The notes: generated by a model from the sequence alone, not told the origin. 44,748 bases of DNA from C7867-006 sp964453075 (GCA_964453075.1 CAYVNM010000008.1:1-44748), one strand, 5' to 3'; positions 31,691 through 41,557 are shown, numbered from the stretch's first letter. A program made the numbers and translations.

Positions 31691-33595
31691 ATGTATGTAG
31701 TAAAAAGATCAGAAAGTAATCCTGTACTTAGTCCAGTCTCAGATAATTCTTTTGAAGATTATGCCGTTTTCAATGGCAATCCAATAAAAGTAGGTTCTTC
31801 TATTTGTATGCTGTATAGAGCACAGAATCATCCAGAGAAATTTGAAAATGAGAGTTTCTCTCTTTCTACTGTTTGTAAAGCTGTTAGTAAAGATGGTGTA
31901 AATTTCAAAGACAGGGAAGTTCTGATCTATCCTGAGAACGCTTGGGAGAGATATGGTTGCGAGGATCCTCGTGTTACAAAGATAGATGGAAAATATTTCA
32001 TTTTTTATACAGCTCTTTCTGCTTATCCACTAAATCTAGCTTCTGGTATTAAAGTAGCTCTTGCTATAAGTAAAGATTTGAAATCAATAAATGAAAGGCA
32101 TCTCATTACTCCATTTAATGCTAAGGCCATGACTCTCTTTCCGGAAAAAATAAATGGTAAATATGTTGCATTATTAACTGTTAATCCCGATTTGTTGCCT
32201 ACACATATAAGCATGGCAGAGTTCAAAAAGATTGAAGATATGTGGTCCGAGGAATATTGGAAAAAATGGTACAAAGAACTTGATAGTCACATATTTATAC
32301 ATGGTGATAATATAGACAGGATAGAAATAGGTAGCTGCCCCCTAAAAACAAAAGATGGATGGCTTTTGGTTTGTTGTAGAATTCAAAATCATGCTTCTCC
32401 AAACAGAGTTTTTGCTATAGAAGCCATGCTTCTTGATCTAGAAAACCCAAAAAGAATTATAGGAAAAACACGCGGAGCTTTACTTGTGCCAGAGGAGTCG
32501 TATGAAAAGAATGGAATAATTAAAGATGTCATTTTCCCAAGTGGTGCTCTAATAGAAGGAAATAAATTAAATATATACTATGGAGCAACAGATACAACAA
32601 TAGCTATAGCTAGTGTTGATTTAGAGTCACTTTTGGAATCAATGAAGTTTCCTTATGTAGAGGTTGGTTTTAAGCGCTTAACTTCTGGAGCATTACTTAG
32701 GCCTCGTAAGGATAAATCTTGGGAGTCCAAAGCTATATTCAATCCTGCCGCGATAGATATAGAAGGTACGGCTTATATTGTTTATCGCGCTATGTCAGAA
32801 GATAACACATCGGTTCTAGGGCTAGCCTTGAGCAATAATTGTACAGATATAACATATCTTTCAGATGAACCGATATATACACCAAAAGAATCTTTTGAAC
32901 GTAAAGGTGTACCAAATGGAAACTCGGGGTGTGAAGACCCAAGGTTAACACGCATTGGAGATATCATTTATATGTATTATGTGGCTTATAACGGAATAAC
33001 ACCTCCCGCTGTGGCCATGACCTCTATTGCTGTGAACGATTTTAAAAAGAAGAAATGGAGTTGGTCTAGACCAGTACTTGTTACGGCTGATGGTGTGGAT
33101 GACAAGGATGCATGTCTACATCCAGAAAAAGTTAACGGTAAATATTTTTTGTTCCATAGAGTTGGCGGTCGTATTTGTGGAGATTTTGGTTCTTCTCCTG
33201 CTTTTCCAGAAAGAAATAACTTCAAAAATATACCAATACTAGGTCCAAGACCTGGTATGTGGGATAGTGTGAAGGTTGGTATATCTGTGCCACCAATAAA
33301 AACCAAGAAGGGTTGGATACTTTTGTATCACGGAGTTTCTCAAAGATCTAGATATAGAGTGGGAGCAGTTCTCCTTGATCTGAAAGATCCTACAAAAGTT
33401 TTGGCTCGTAGTACAGATGCATTGTTTGAACCACAAGAGGCATATGAAACAGAAGGACAGGTGAACTACGTTGTATTTCCGTGTGGAGCAGTAGTTCGAG
33501 ATGGCATAATATACATGTATTATGGAGGTGGTGATTCAGTAATTGATGTGGCCTTTGTATCAATCAACGATCTATTAGAATCTCTTACAGATTAA
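31691..33595 (+). CDS. tandem GH130 protein, both halves with EDPR motif
   Basis: 634 residues made of two GH130 domains. First half: FNGNPIKVGSSICMLYRAQ, GCEDPRVTKIDGKYFIFYTA, LFPEKINGKYVALL and GWLLVCCRIQ. Second half: FNPAAIDIEGTAYIVYRAM, GCEDPRLTRIGDIIYMYYVA, LHPEKVNGKYFLFHR and GWILLYHGVSQ. Both halves carry the EDPR motif that is near the active site in the family, so both may be catalytic, which I have not met in a described GH130 enzyme. It follows the other GH130 gene by 68 nt. Converges with the MFS gene. Substrate probably a beta-mannoside or related oligosaccharide. Confidence 0.88.
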   Translation: MYVVKRSESNPVLSPVSDNSFEDYAVFNGNPIKVGSSICMLYRAQNHPEKFENESFSLSTVCKAVSKDGVNFKDREVLIYPENAWERYGCEDPRVTKIDGKYFIFYTALSAYPLNLASGIKVALAISKDLKSINERHLITPFNAKAMTLFPEKINGKYVALLTVNPDLLPTHISMAEFKKIEDMWSEEYWKKWYKELDSHIFIHGDNIDRIEIGSCPLKTKDGWLLVCCRIQNHASPNRVFAIEAMLLDLENPKRIIGKTRGALLVPEESYEKNGIIKDVIFPSGALIEGNKLNIYYGATDTTIAIASVDLESLLESMKFPYVEVGFKRLTSGALLRPRKDKSWESKAIFNPAAIDIEGTAYIVYRAMSEDNTSVLGLALSNNCTDITYLSDEPIYTPKESFERKGVPNGNSGCEDPRLTRIGDIIYMYYVAYNGITPPAVAMTSIAVNDFKKKKWSWSRPVLVTADGVDDKDACLHPEKVNGKYFLFHRVGGRICGDFGSSPAFPERNNFKNIPILGPRPGMWDSVKVGISVPPIKTKKGWILLYHGVSQRSRYRVGAVLLDLKDPTKVLARSTDALFEPQEAYETEGQVNYVVFPCGAVVRDGIIYMYYGGGDSVIDVAFVSINDLLESLTD

Positions 33596-33600
33596 TCTTT

Positions 33601-34776
33601 TTACTTTGTATCATTTAGAGCCAAACTATATTTTGTGCCCACTATCATTAGTGCACCAATTAGTATAAAGATATATTGAAATTGAATAAACTCAAGAGTT
33701 AGGGTTGCTAGGATGGGTCCTATTATAAAGGATAATGGACGGCTTATTCTGAAAAAACTAATAACATCCGATTTGTCGGGATTAACCTGTTTGAAAAAAT
33801 AACTTTCTGTAGATATTTCCACAAAACTAGCGCCTACACGTGTTATGAATAATAAAGTGGCCCATATCCAGAACACTTTTGCTGTTACAAAACTTATAAA
33901 TATAGTAGATAATCCCATAATTAAAAACCCTATACTCAAAAATTCTTTTTCTCCGTATTTCTCATCTGCAAGTTCTCCAACCGGAACTTCGAAAAATACA
34001 AAAGGTAGTAGCATTATGGTGAACATCATACCTATTTCTGACCAAGAAAAACCTATGTATTTTTCTAGGTACATGGGTACATAAATTACCATGTAAGCAT
34101 AAAAAAGTTGTAATAAAAAGTTGGAGGCAAAAATATTATATAGATTTTTATTTTTTATATATTCAGATAAAGTTTCTTTGATTTGTATATGTTGGATAAT
34201 AGGATTTTCTACATCTTTCAATCTTGTAAAGAAAAAGTATAAAGGTACAAGGAATAGGCATGAAACTGTGTATACAAGGTAGTAAGCATTGTTAAAAAGC
34301 AGTAAAGCCACAAGGCTAGGTCCTAGTACTATGGTTATATTTGTTACTGTTAAGTAGGTTGCCCGAATACTTCCAGTGAGGTTGTCGTCTTTTGACACGT
34401 CCTCAATAAACATATCCATATTGAACAAAAGAAGAGATATGGATACTAAATGTGCCAGAAAATAAAGACCTATTAAAAAAGAGTTATTAGAAACAGCCAG
34501 TCCTAAAGTAGATAAAAACTCTATAGCTATACAATAAATCGCAAATTTATATATACCTATTTTTTCCAGTATTCTAGATGCGTTTAGTAAAAGCAGTGTA
34601 TTAACAATAGAACCCACTACATACAATGTTGATACTTGGGCTTCAGAAAAAAATAGATTCAGGAACGTAGAATTAACATATATAATCAGAGCGTAGTGGA
34701 ACGAAATAAATATATTAGATAAAAATATAGTATTAAGCAATCTGCTTTGTCTAAAAGGCAATAGAAGTTTGTCCAT
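33601..34776 (-). CDS. major facilitator superfamily transporter
   Basis: 391 residues with about twelve membrane segments in two halves. Between halves is a charged loop (FTRLKDVENPIIQHIQIKE). The loop GELADEKYGEKEFLSIG after segment 8 is like the MFS loop between helices 2-3 and 8-9 (G-x-x-x-D-x-x-G-R/K). Its gene ends 5 nt from the GH130 gene on the opposite strand, so a sugar or oligosaccharide import role is possible; drug export is just as common in this family. ATG 34776, no Shine-Dalgarno sequence. Confidence 0.85.
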   Translation of the reverse strand: MDKLLLPFRQSRLLNTIFLSNIFISFHYALIIYVNSTFLNLFFSEAQVSTLYVVGSIVNTLLLLNASRILEKIGIYKFAIYCIAIEFLSTLGLAVSNNSFLIGLYFLAHLVSISLLLFNMDMFIEDVSKDDNLTGSIRATYLTVTNITIVLGPSLVALLLFNNAYYLVYTVSCLFLVPLYFFFTRLKDVENPIIQHIQIKETLSEYIKNKNLYNIFASNFLLQLFYAYMVIYVPMYLEKYIGFSWSEIGMMFTIMLLPFVFFEVPVGELADEKYGEKEFLSIGFLIMGLSTIFISFVTAKVFWIWATLLFITRVGASFVEISTESYFFKQVNPDKSDVISFFRISRPLSFIIGPILATLTLEFIQFQYIFILIGALMIVGTKYSLALNDTK

Positions 34777-34804
34777 ATGCTATTTATTATAGCGTAATAT
34801 TTTT

Positions 34805-36640
34805 TTAGACACCAAGGACAACAGGAATAACCATCGGTTTTTTTGCTGTCTTTTGGAACAAAAATCTTCCTATGTTGTCTGAAAGGTTAGATTTAACGAA
34901 ATCAAAGTTTATGGGATTCATTCCTTCCGTTGTATCTTCTACAGTCTTCTTTATTATGAGTCTTGATTGGGCGAGAAGGTCCTGTGATTCTCTAACATAG
35001 ACAAATCCTCTAGCTATTATGTCTGGAGACTTCTTCAGTTTTCCTGTTTTAGTATTTATACTAACAACAATAACGAATATTCCGTCTTGAGCTAACATTT
35101 TTCTGTCTCTTATAACCATTTCCTGTACATCACCAATAGAGAATCCGTCTACCATCATTATTCCGCTTGGGGCTTCTTCTTTTAATCTTACCATCTTATT
35201 ACCACCATCTTGGATTTCTATTATAGAACCATTGTCTGGGACAATTATGTTTTCTTTTTGGACACCTATGGATTCTGCTAGGTCTTGGTGAACACGCAAC
35301 ATGTAGTGGTTACCGTGTATAGGAATAAAGAATTTCTCGTTAACTTTTTTATGTATCCATTCAAGTTCACCTTTATTTCCGTGACCAGTAGAGTGGATAA
35401 ATACATCGGAGGTTCTGTAGTGAATAATTTTTGCGCCTTGTCTTGCTAGATTATCTTTCAATTTTTGAACTGATCTTTCATTCCCTGGGATAATAGAAGA
35501 AGATAAAAGCACTGTGTCTCTTGGTGTTATTTTGAAAAACTTGTGTGTTCGATTAGACATTCTCATTAGAGCTGCGAATTCATCACCTTGTGCTCCGGTT
35601 GCGATTACCACTATTCTATCAGGTGGGTAACTCTCCATTTCTGCAGTAGTAATGATTGTTTGAGGTTTTATTTTAAGTAAACCCATTTTTAGCACAATAT
35701 CTATGTTGTTTTTCATGCTACGCCCTTCGACCACAACTTTTTTGCCGTATTTTTCTGCCGTCATTATTATTTTCATCACACGTTCTAGTTGTGAGGCAAA
35801 GGTACCAATAATTAGTCTTCCTTTTATATCTTTTATTATTTTATCCAAGTTTTCATGAACTATTCTCTCTGGGGTAGAGAATCCGGGGTTTTCAACATTT
35901 GTGGAATCCATCATAAGCAAGAGTACTTTCTCCTTTCTGAAACGGGAGAATTCTTTTTCTTCAGCTTCTGTAGGAATCCCATCATTGTGATCAAGTTTTA
36001 TGTCGCCAGGGTTAACTATACAGCCATACGGGGTGTGAATCATAAGACCCATTGAATCTGGTATGGTGTGAGTAACGGAAAAGAAACTTATTTTTAGTTT
36101 TCCTAAGGTGATTGTATCCTCTTTTTCTACTACTTTTATATTTAAGGCTGGTAGGTGAGGGAATTCTTCGTGTCTTTTTCTTATCATTATGCTCGTAAGA
36201 TTTCTCGTATATAGAGGGGGATTACCAATTCTTTCCATTATGTAAGGAATACCACCAACATGATCTAGGTGTCCGTGTGTGATAAATACTCCTCTAATTT
36301 TGTCTTTTCTGTCCTCCAGGTATTTTGTGTTAGGAAGTATGTAATCAACACCTGGTGTATCATCGTCTTTAAACTGAAAACCCATATCTATAACAATAAT
36401 ATCGTCCTTGTATTCAACTACTGTCATGTTTTTACCAATCTCCTCTACACCACCAAGAGGTATTATGCGTATATTGTCTCCAGATGACGGTATTACATCA
36501 TGTTTTTTGTTGGTTTTTAGACGAGGCATGTCCTGGGTGTATGATTTTTTAGGATGCTGTCTTGTTCTGGGAGAGTTAGATCTTCCTCTTCTGAATCCAC
36601 CATCTTGTCTTGTGTTTTGATGTTCTGTTGTTTTATCCAT
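34805..36640 (-). CDS. rnj: ribonuclease J
   Basis: 611 residues. Beta-lactamase-fold with HGHLDH (122-127), VTHTIPDSMG, NPGDIKLDH, then beta-CASP domain (IGTFASQLERV, ATGAQGDEFAAL, FIHSTGHGNKGELEWI, IPIHGNHYML) and a C-terminal domain (RGFVYVRESQDL). It acts as endo- and 5'-3' exoribonuclease in mRNA turnover and rRNA maturation. The first about 45 residues are Lys/Arg/Gly/Gln-rich and probably disordered, as in many RNase J proteins. 28 nt from the MFS gene. In a cell with leaderless mRNAs, a 5'-end nuclease is of interest. Confidence 0.96.
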   Translation of the reverse strand: MDKTTEHQNTRQDGGFRRGRSNSPRTRQHPKKSYTQDMPRLKTNKKHDVIPSSGDNIRIIPLGGVEEIGKNMTVVEYKDDIIVIDMGFQFKDDDTPGVDYILPNTKYLEDRKDKIRGVFITHGHLDHVGGIPYIMERIGNPPLYTRNLTSIMIRKRHEEFPHLPALNIKVVEKEDTITLGKLKISFFSVTHTIPDSMGLMIHTPYGCIVNPGDIKLDHNDGIPTEAEEKEFSRFRKEKVLLLMMDSTNVENPGFSTPERIVHENLDKIIKDIKGRLIIGTFASQLERVMKIIMTAEKYGKKVVVEGRSMKNNIDIVLKMGLLKIKPQTIITTAEMESYPPDRIVVIATGAQGDEFAALMRMSNRTHKFFKITPRDTVLLSSSIIPGNERSVQKLKDNLARQGAKIIHYRTSDVFIHSTGHGNKGELEWIHKKVNEKFFIPIHGNHYMLRVHQDLAESIGVQKENIIVPDNGSIIEIQDGGNKMVRLKEEAPSGIMMVDGFSIGDVQEMVIRDRKMLAQDGIFVIVVSINTKTGKLKKSPDIIARGFVYVRESQDLLAQSRLIIKKTVEDTTEGMNPINFDFVKSNLSDNIGRFLFQKTAKKPMVIPVVLGV

Positions 36641-36673
36641 GTTTTTATTAATTATTTAATTTTTATTTTTAAT

Positions 36674-38422
36674 TTATTTTACAAATATTCCCCAGACATG
36701 ATTGGTCTCTATGTACCATTTTGATACGTTGCTAAAACGTTCTGATGGATTAGTGAGAATTCCAAGGTTCACGTTGTGTATTTTTTTTGGCATTATATAT
36801 ATGAAATGAGGTGAATAGGTAAAGACTGCGGGCATATCATTTTTTATTTCTTTATTGAAACTCTCTAGGTATTTTTTTTGTTGTTCTAGGTCCGTTGTGT
36901 TTCTAATATTTTCAAGTAATTTGTCTGCTCTTATATTTGTGTACAAAGCTATATTAAGTCCTGGATTATTTCTCTGAGATGAATGCCAGAAAGGGTAGAG
37001 GTCCAAATCTCTACCAACAATTTCTCCAAATAATAGAGAGTCATATTTACGTGGTTTGATAATGTTTTGATTTAAATCTCCTATTCCAAATATTTTTACT
37101 TCCACCTCTGCTCCTATTTTTTGCCATTGATTTTGTAAAAGGTATGCTGTTTCTTTTAGCTCAGGTGCATCTCCAGTAGAGATAGAGAATGAAAGCGTAG
37201 CGGAACCACTTTTATCTTTTTTCTCGAATATGCCGGAACTATTTTCTTTCCATCCATTTTTTATTAGAAGATTTTTTGCTTTTTCTATTCTCTCACTTTC
37301 TGTTAAGTTGGTGTAGGATGGTTCAATTATGTTGTTCGGAGGTACTGGTCCATCAATAATCTGTCCATAGCCACCAAGGATATTATCTACTATGGCTTTC
37401 TTGTCAGTTGCTATATCCAGAGCTTCTCTAACTTCCTTGTTTGTGAAAACAGTAGCTACATTTTGATTAAAAAATAATCCAAATATACGTGGTAATGGAG
37501 ACAGGATTATTTCATCTGGTTTTATTTCTAGGTCTGATAATGTTTTTGGAGAAATACTATGGACGCTTTCTATTTTTTTATTTTTTAATGCATCGTTTAG
37601 GTCTTTGTCTTTTTGGAAGGATTTTATTGTAATGTTTGTTATATAGGGTTTTCCAAAAACATATTTATTGAAAGCCACAAGGTGGTATTCTGATGGTAGG
37701 CCACTTGAAGTGTAGGTAATAGAATCTATTTTGTATGGTCCGGTACCGATAGGTCTAGTGTTAAATTGGCTAAAAGGAAATTCCTCTATGCTTGCTGTTT
37801 TCCAAATGTGTTTAGGTAGAATTCCGATGGTTAAATTTTGTATAAACGGGGAATAGGGTTGTTTTAATGTGAAAGATATTGTTTTTTCATCTATTTTTTC
37901 TACTTTTACTCCATTCCAATTGGTTTCTCTAGGACTTTTTAGGCTTGGATCTTGGATCTTTTCTATTGTGAATATAACATCATCAGTTGTTAATTTTGTG
38001 CCGTCATGGAAATAAACATTGTTTTTTAGAGTAACTGTATATACCAGACCGTCATCAGAAATTGTATAGTTTTCTGCTAAATCTGGGGTTAGTTTTCCGT
38101 CATTGTCTATTTTTAGTAGTCCTGAGTACAGTAGCGATGTTAAATCTTTGTCTATATCACTTGATGCAAGAATTGGATTTATAAATCTTGGAGAACCAAC
38201 TATGCCCTCAGTTAAGCTTCCGCCATAGTCTGGTACTTCCACTAAGAATAATTTACTTGTCTGGTATAAAAGTAAAACTCCGCTGATTACAAATATGATT
38301 GTAAATATAGAAAAAATTGTTTTTTCTGTAAGAGAAAAAGCTTTAATAACCCTTGTTATTTTTGATGCATATGGTATGTGCCACTCTTTTTTAAATGTTT
38401 CAACTATTTTTTCTTTATTCAC
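36674..38422 (-). CDS. membrane-anchored extracellular solute-binding protein (family 5)
   Basis: 582 residues, SBP_bac_5 fold of OppA/DppA: GSPRFINPILASSDIDKDL, LTPDLAENYTISDDGLVYTVTL, YFHDGTKLTTDDVIFTIEKI, RPIGTGPYKIDS and EVREALDIATDKKAIVD. It should bind peptides or other small oligomers. Instead of a lipobox Cys it has one N-terminal membrane helix (about 35-58, FSIFTIIFVISGVLLLYQ) as anchor. No permease or ATPase genes are in the window, so its transporter partner is elsewhere or it acts alone. 34 nt from the RNase J gene. Confidence 0.92.
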   Translation of the reverse strand: MNKEKIVETFKKEWHIPYASKITRVIKAFSLTEKTIFSIFTIIFVISGVLLLYQTSKLFLVEVPDYGGSLTEGIVGSPRFINPILASSDIDKDLTSLLYSGLLKIDNDGKLTPDLAENYTISDDGLVYTVTLKNNVYFHDGTKLTTDDVIFTIEKIQDPSLKSPRETNWNGVKVEKIDEKTISFTLKQPYSPFIQNLTIGILPKHIWKTASIEEFPFSQFNTRPIGTGPYKIDSITYTSSGLPSEYHLVAFNKYVFGKPYITNITIKSFQKDKDLNDALKNKKIESVHSISPKTLSDLEIKPDEIILSPLPRIFGLFFNQNVATVFTNKEVREALDIATDKKAIVDNILGGYGQIIDGPVPPNNIIEPSYTNLTESERIEKAKNLLIKNGWKENSSGIFEKKDKSGSATLSFSISTGDAPELKETAYLLQNQWQKIGAEVEVKIFGIGDLNQNIIKPRKYDSLLFGEIVGRDLDLYPFWHSSQRNNPGLNIALYTNIRADKLLENIRNTTDLEQQKKYLESFNKEIKNDMPAVFTYSPHFIYIMPKKIHNVNLGILTNPSERFSNVSKWYIETNHVWGIFVK

Positions 38423-38546
38423 GAGATTAAATGAGTTATCAAATTTTAAGATAAAAAGCTATAAAGTCTAAAAATATATTAATCAGATAGAAAAGGAATC
38501 AAGTTTGTGTTTTTCAACCTCAAGCTTTTTGCTTGGTAGATTTTGT

Positions 38547-38777
38547 TTATATAAGTAGTAGACTAAATGAAGTTGCGACAAAAACAATTGCTATAACTAT
38601 TGTAGCAATAAATATCGTTTTTTCTAATCCTCTTTTCGTGTGGTGTCCTGAAGAAAATCCATCACCACCTCCAAATGCTCCTCCGAGACCAGCCTCTGAT
38701 TGTTGTAGGAGAATTCCTCCAATTAGGAGGATTGATAAAACGATTTGAATATAAGGCATACTTTCAGCAATATTCAT
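38547..38777 (-). CDS. secG: preprotein translocase subunit SecG
   Basis: 76 residues, two membrane segments (about 7-25 and 52-73) joined by a Gly-rich loop (QQSEAGLGGAFGGGDGF), the SecG signature, with RGLEKTIFIATI at the start of the second segment. It supports SecYE in export. ATG 38777. Stands alone on the minus strand, head to head with groES. Confidence 0.95.
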   Translation of the reverse strand: MNIAESMPYIQIVLSILLIGGILLQQSEAGLGGAFGGGDGFSSGHHTKRGLEKTIFIATIVIAIVFVATSFSLLLI

Positions 38778-38827
38778 GATGAGTACTAGTATACCCTTTT
38801 TTAAATTTTAAGCAAATATTTAGCTTG

Positions 38828-38856
38828 TTGACTCTGGATATTCGGATCGGTATACT
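38828..38856 (+). promoter_or_regulatory. promoter of groES-groEL
   Basis: TTGACT (38828-38833), 17-bp spacer, TATACT (38851-38856). The transcript would have a leader of about 50 nt, unlike most genes here. No CIRCE repeat (TTAGCACTC-N9-GAGTGCTAA) is present, so HrcA control is not indicated. Confidence 0.65.
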
Positions 38857-38911
38857 TTGTGTGCTTATCTTCTAATACAGAAGGTTTTTACTAGCTTAAA
38901 ACTTGAAAAAT

Positions 38912-39274
38912 ATGAAAAAAGTAAAGTCTAAAAAACCACTAAAACCAAAGGTTAGAGTAAAGGAGGAATCACAATCACAGAAAATAGTACCATTGGGTAG
39001 TAGGGTTCTTATAAGACCTTTTACCAAAGAAGAGTTGAGCCCAAAAAATAGTTTTGGCATTATTCTTCCAAATACTGGTTCAAAGGAAAAATCTGAACAA
39101 GGAATCGTTTTGGCTGTTGGTCCTGGTGAGTATCAGGATGGTGATTTGATAAAAACCACAGTTAAAGTTGGAGAGAAGGTGGTTTTTTCCAAATACGGAT
39201 ATGAGGATGTTAATGTTGATGGGGAAGAATTATATCTTATAAAAGAGGAGAATATTTTAGCAATTCTTAAATAA
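38912..39274 (+). CDS. groES: co-chaperonin GroES
   Basis: 120 residues; the GroES domain starts at about 30 (KIVPLGSRVLIRPFTKEEL) with the mobile loop region SFGIILPNTGSKEKSEQGIVLAVGPG (residues about 50-75) and GEKVVFSKYGYEDV. It caps the GroEL ring. The first about 28 residues are Lys-rich and extra to the usual 95-residue protein. ATG 38912 is used; a TTG 9 nt upstream is less likely. groEL starts 5 nt after the stop. Confidence 0.95.
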   Translation: MKKVKSKKPLKPKVRVKEESQSQKIVPLGSRVLIRPFTKEELSPKNSFGIILPNTGSKEKSEQGIVLAVGPGEYQDGDLIKTTVKVGEKVVFSKYGYEDVNVDGEELYLIKEENILAILK

Positions 39275-39279
39275 AAAAC

Positions 39280-40917
39280 ATGGCAAAACAAATCTTATTT
39301 AATGAAGAGGCAAGAAAAGCTCTCAAAAGAGGTATAGATCAGGTGGCAGATGTTGTCAAAATAACTATAGGTCCAAAAGGTCGAAATGTCGTTTTGGATA
39401 AAGGTTATGGAGCACCTACCATAACTAACGACGGTGTTTCAATCGCTAAAGAAATCACTCTGAAGGATAAATTTGAAAACATGGGGGCTGAAATTATGAA
39501 GGAAATAGCAACCAAAACAAACGAAGTTGCTGGAGACGGTACTACTACTTCTGTTGTTTTAGCTCAAGCTATTATCAGTGAAGGAATGAAACATACAAAC
39601 ATGGGTCTAGGTGTCATGGGTATTCGTACAGGGATAGAATCTGCCACTTCGGATATAGTAGCTGCATTGAAATCCATAGCTAAGCCCATCAATACAAAAG
39701 AAGAAATCCGTCAGGTTGCCGTTATATCTGCTGAATCAGAAGATATAGGCACAATTATTGCTGATACTATAGAAAAGGTTGGGAAAGATGGTGTTGTTAC
39801 GGTAGAAGAGTCCCAGTCTTTTGGAGTTGAGTCAGAGGTGGTAGAAGGGATGGAATTCGACAAGGGTTATATATCTCCTTATATGATTACAAATACAGAC
39901 AGGATGGAAGCAGAGTACAAAGATGTTCCAGTTTTAGTTACAGATAAAAAAATATCAGCCATAAAAGAAGTGCTTCCATTATTGGAAAAAATTGCATCCA
40001 CTGGCAAAAAAGATTTGGTAATTATAGCAGATGATGTTGATGGTGAAGCTTTAACAACATTTGTTATAAATAAATTACGAGGTGGTTTTAATGTTCTTGC
40101 TGTGAAAGCTCCTGGCTATGGTGATAGGAAAAAAGAGCAGTTGATCGATATAGCAACTATTCTCGGTGCCACAGTGGTTTCTGAAGAGTTGGGTTTAAAA
40201 ATAGACGAAGTGGATTTAGATGTCCTTGGTAAATCAAGTAGGGTTGTATCAAAAAAAGATAGTACAGTTATAATCGGAGGAAAAGGCAAGAAATCAGAAA
40301 TAGAGTCTCGGGTAAAAGAACTTAAGAAGCAAAAGGAAGTAACTAAATCTAAGTTTGATATTGAAAAAATAGAAGAGAGAATAGCCAAACTATCTGGTGG
40401 AGTGGCAGTTATAAGAGTAGGTGCAGCCACTGAGACAGAAATGAAATATTTGAAATTGAAAATCGAAGATGCAGTAAATGCCACAAAAGCCGCCATAGAC
40501 GAAGGCATTGTATTAGGAGGAGGGGTTGCGCTGGTTAAGGCTTCCGAAAAAGTAAAATCAAATATGGAAAAAAAACGATATAATGATGAAATTAGGGTTG
40601 GATACGAAATCGTCCTAAATGCTTGTGAAGTACCTCTAAAACAAATTGCCGTAAATGGTGGTAAAGGCGATGGTTCTATAGTTGTTGAATATGTGAAAAA
40701 GACAAAAGGAAATAGTGGCTATAACGCTCTTAAAGATGAATATGTTGCTGATATGTTTGAGACAGGAATTATAGATCCAGTAAAAGTTACAAGGACGGGT
40801 TTGCAAAATGCAGCGTCTGCATCTGCCATACTACTTACTACTGAAGCTGCTGTGACGGAGGAACCAAAAGATGATAAGTTTTCACAAGGTAGTGTGGCTG
40901 GAGGAATGGATTATTAA
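39280..40917 (+). CDS. groEL: chaperonin GroEL
   Basis: 545 residues, 60-kDa chaperonin that folds proteins in an ATP-driven ring. Seen: GPKGRNVVLDKGYGAPTITNDGVSI, GDGTTT (85-90) in the ATPase site, GVVTVEESQSFGVESEVVEG, RGGFNVLAVKAPGYGDRRK-like block (GFNVLAVKAPGYGDRKKEQL), and VGAATETEMKYLKLKIEDA near 385-403. The usual GGM-repeat tail is reduced to VAGGMDY. In operon with groES. Start ATG 39280. Confidence 0.98.
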   Translation: MAKQILFNEEARKALKRGIDQVADVVKITIGPKGRNVVLDKGYGAPTITNDGVSIAKEITLKDKFENMGAEIMKEIATKTNEVAGDGTTTSVVLAQAIISEGMKHTNMGLGVMGIRTGIESATSDIVAALKSIAKPINTKEEIRQVAVISAESEDIGTIIADTIEKVGKDGVVTVEESQSFGVESEVVEGMEFDKGYISPYMITNTDRMEAEYKDVPVLVTDKKISAIKEVLPLLEKIASTGKKDLVIIADDVDGEALTTFVINKLRGGFNVLAVKAPGYGDRKKEQLIDIATILGATVVSEELGLKIDEVDLDVLGKSSRVVSKKDSTVIIGGKGKKSEIESRVKELKKQKEVTKSKFDIEKIEERIAKLSGGVAVIRVGAATETEMKYLKLKIEDAVNATKAAIDEGIVLGGGVALVKASEKVKSNMEKKRYNDEIRVGYEIVLNACEVPLKQIAVNGGKGDGSIVVEYVKKTKGNSGYNALKDEYVADMFETGIIDPVKVTRTGLQNAASASAILLTTEAAVTEEPKDDKFSQGSVAGGMDY

Positions 40918-40964
40918 TTTGTGTTATAATATTTGGGTTAAAAACTAATAATTATAAAAATAAA

Positions 40965-41549
40965 ATGGAAGAAAAAACTTTTTTACAAAGAAACAAGGGT
41001 TGGGTTATTGCTCTAGTTTTGGTGGTTTTATTAGTAGGTTGGGGAGTTTCTAAATACAACTCTTTTGTAGTTATGGGTGAGAAGGTTGATGGACAATGGG
41101 CACAAGTGGAAAGTCAATATCAAAGAAGATTTGATTTAATCCCTAACTTAGAAGCATCAGTTAAGGGTGTTACACAACAAGAACAAAGTGTATTTTTGGG
41201 ATTGGCTGAAGCTAGAACAAAATATTCTGGTGCCGTCACTGTAGAGGATAAGGTAAAGGCCACAGCTCAAGTTGAAACTGCTTTGGGAAGACTTTTGGCA
41301 ATAGTAGAAAATTATCCAGCTTTGCAGTCCTCACAAGCCTTTAGAGATTTAATGGTTTCATTAGAAGGAACAGAGAATCGTATTGCTGTGGAAAGGATGA
41401 ATTATAATAATCTTGTTCGCGATTTTAATGCTACTGTAAAGAGATTTCCTAACTCTATTTTTGCTTCAGTATTTGGTGTTGATGCTAGAACATACTTCGA
41501 TGTAGCTGAGGGTGTAGAGGACGCTCCAAAGGTTGACTTTGTTAACTAA
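40965..41549 (+). CDS. LemA family protein
   Basis: 194 residues: N-terminal membrane helix (about 11-28, GWVIALVLVVLLVGWGVS), then a helical LemA domain: YNSFVVMGEKVDGQWAQVESQYQRRFDLIPNLEASVKG, shown here as two blocks (residues 31-50 and 51-68), with NYPALQSSQAFRDLMVSLEGTENRIAVERMNYN near the end, typical of the family. The role is unclear; LemA and TPM proteins are often encoded together, as here (8 nt apart). TATAAT at 40925-40930, about 35 nt upstream. Confidence 0.94.
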   Translation: MEEKTFLQRNKGWVIALVLVVLLVGWGVSKYNSFVVMGEKVDGQWAQVESQYQRRFDLIPNLEASVKGVTQQEQSVFLGLAEARTKYSGAVTVEDKVKATAQVETALGRLLAIVENYPALQSSQAFRDLMVSLEGTENRIAVERMNYNNLVRDFNATVKRFPNSIFASVFGVDARTYFDVAEGVEDAPKVDFVN

Positions 41550-41557
41550 AACCATAC

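Noticed and set aside
38521..38535. CAAGC-T5-GCTTG hairpin after secG as terminator
   Set aside because: Only five base pairs and no T-run on the minus strand, so not listed as a feature.
38820..38912. CIRCE/HrcA operator before groES
   Set aside because: The expected 9-bp inverted repeat is absent; only a sigma70-like promoter is seen.
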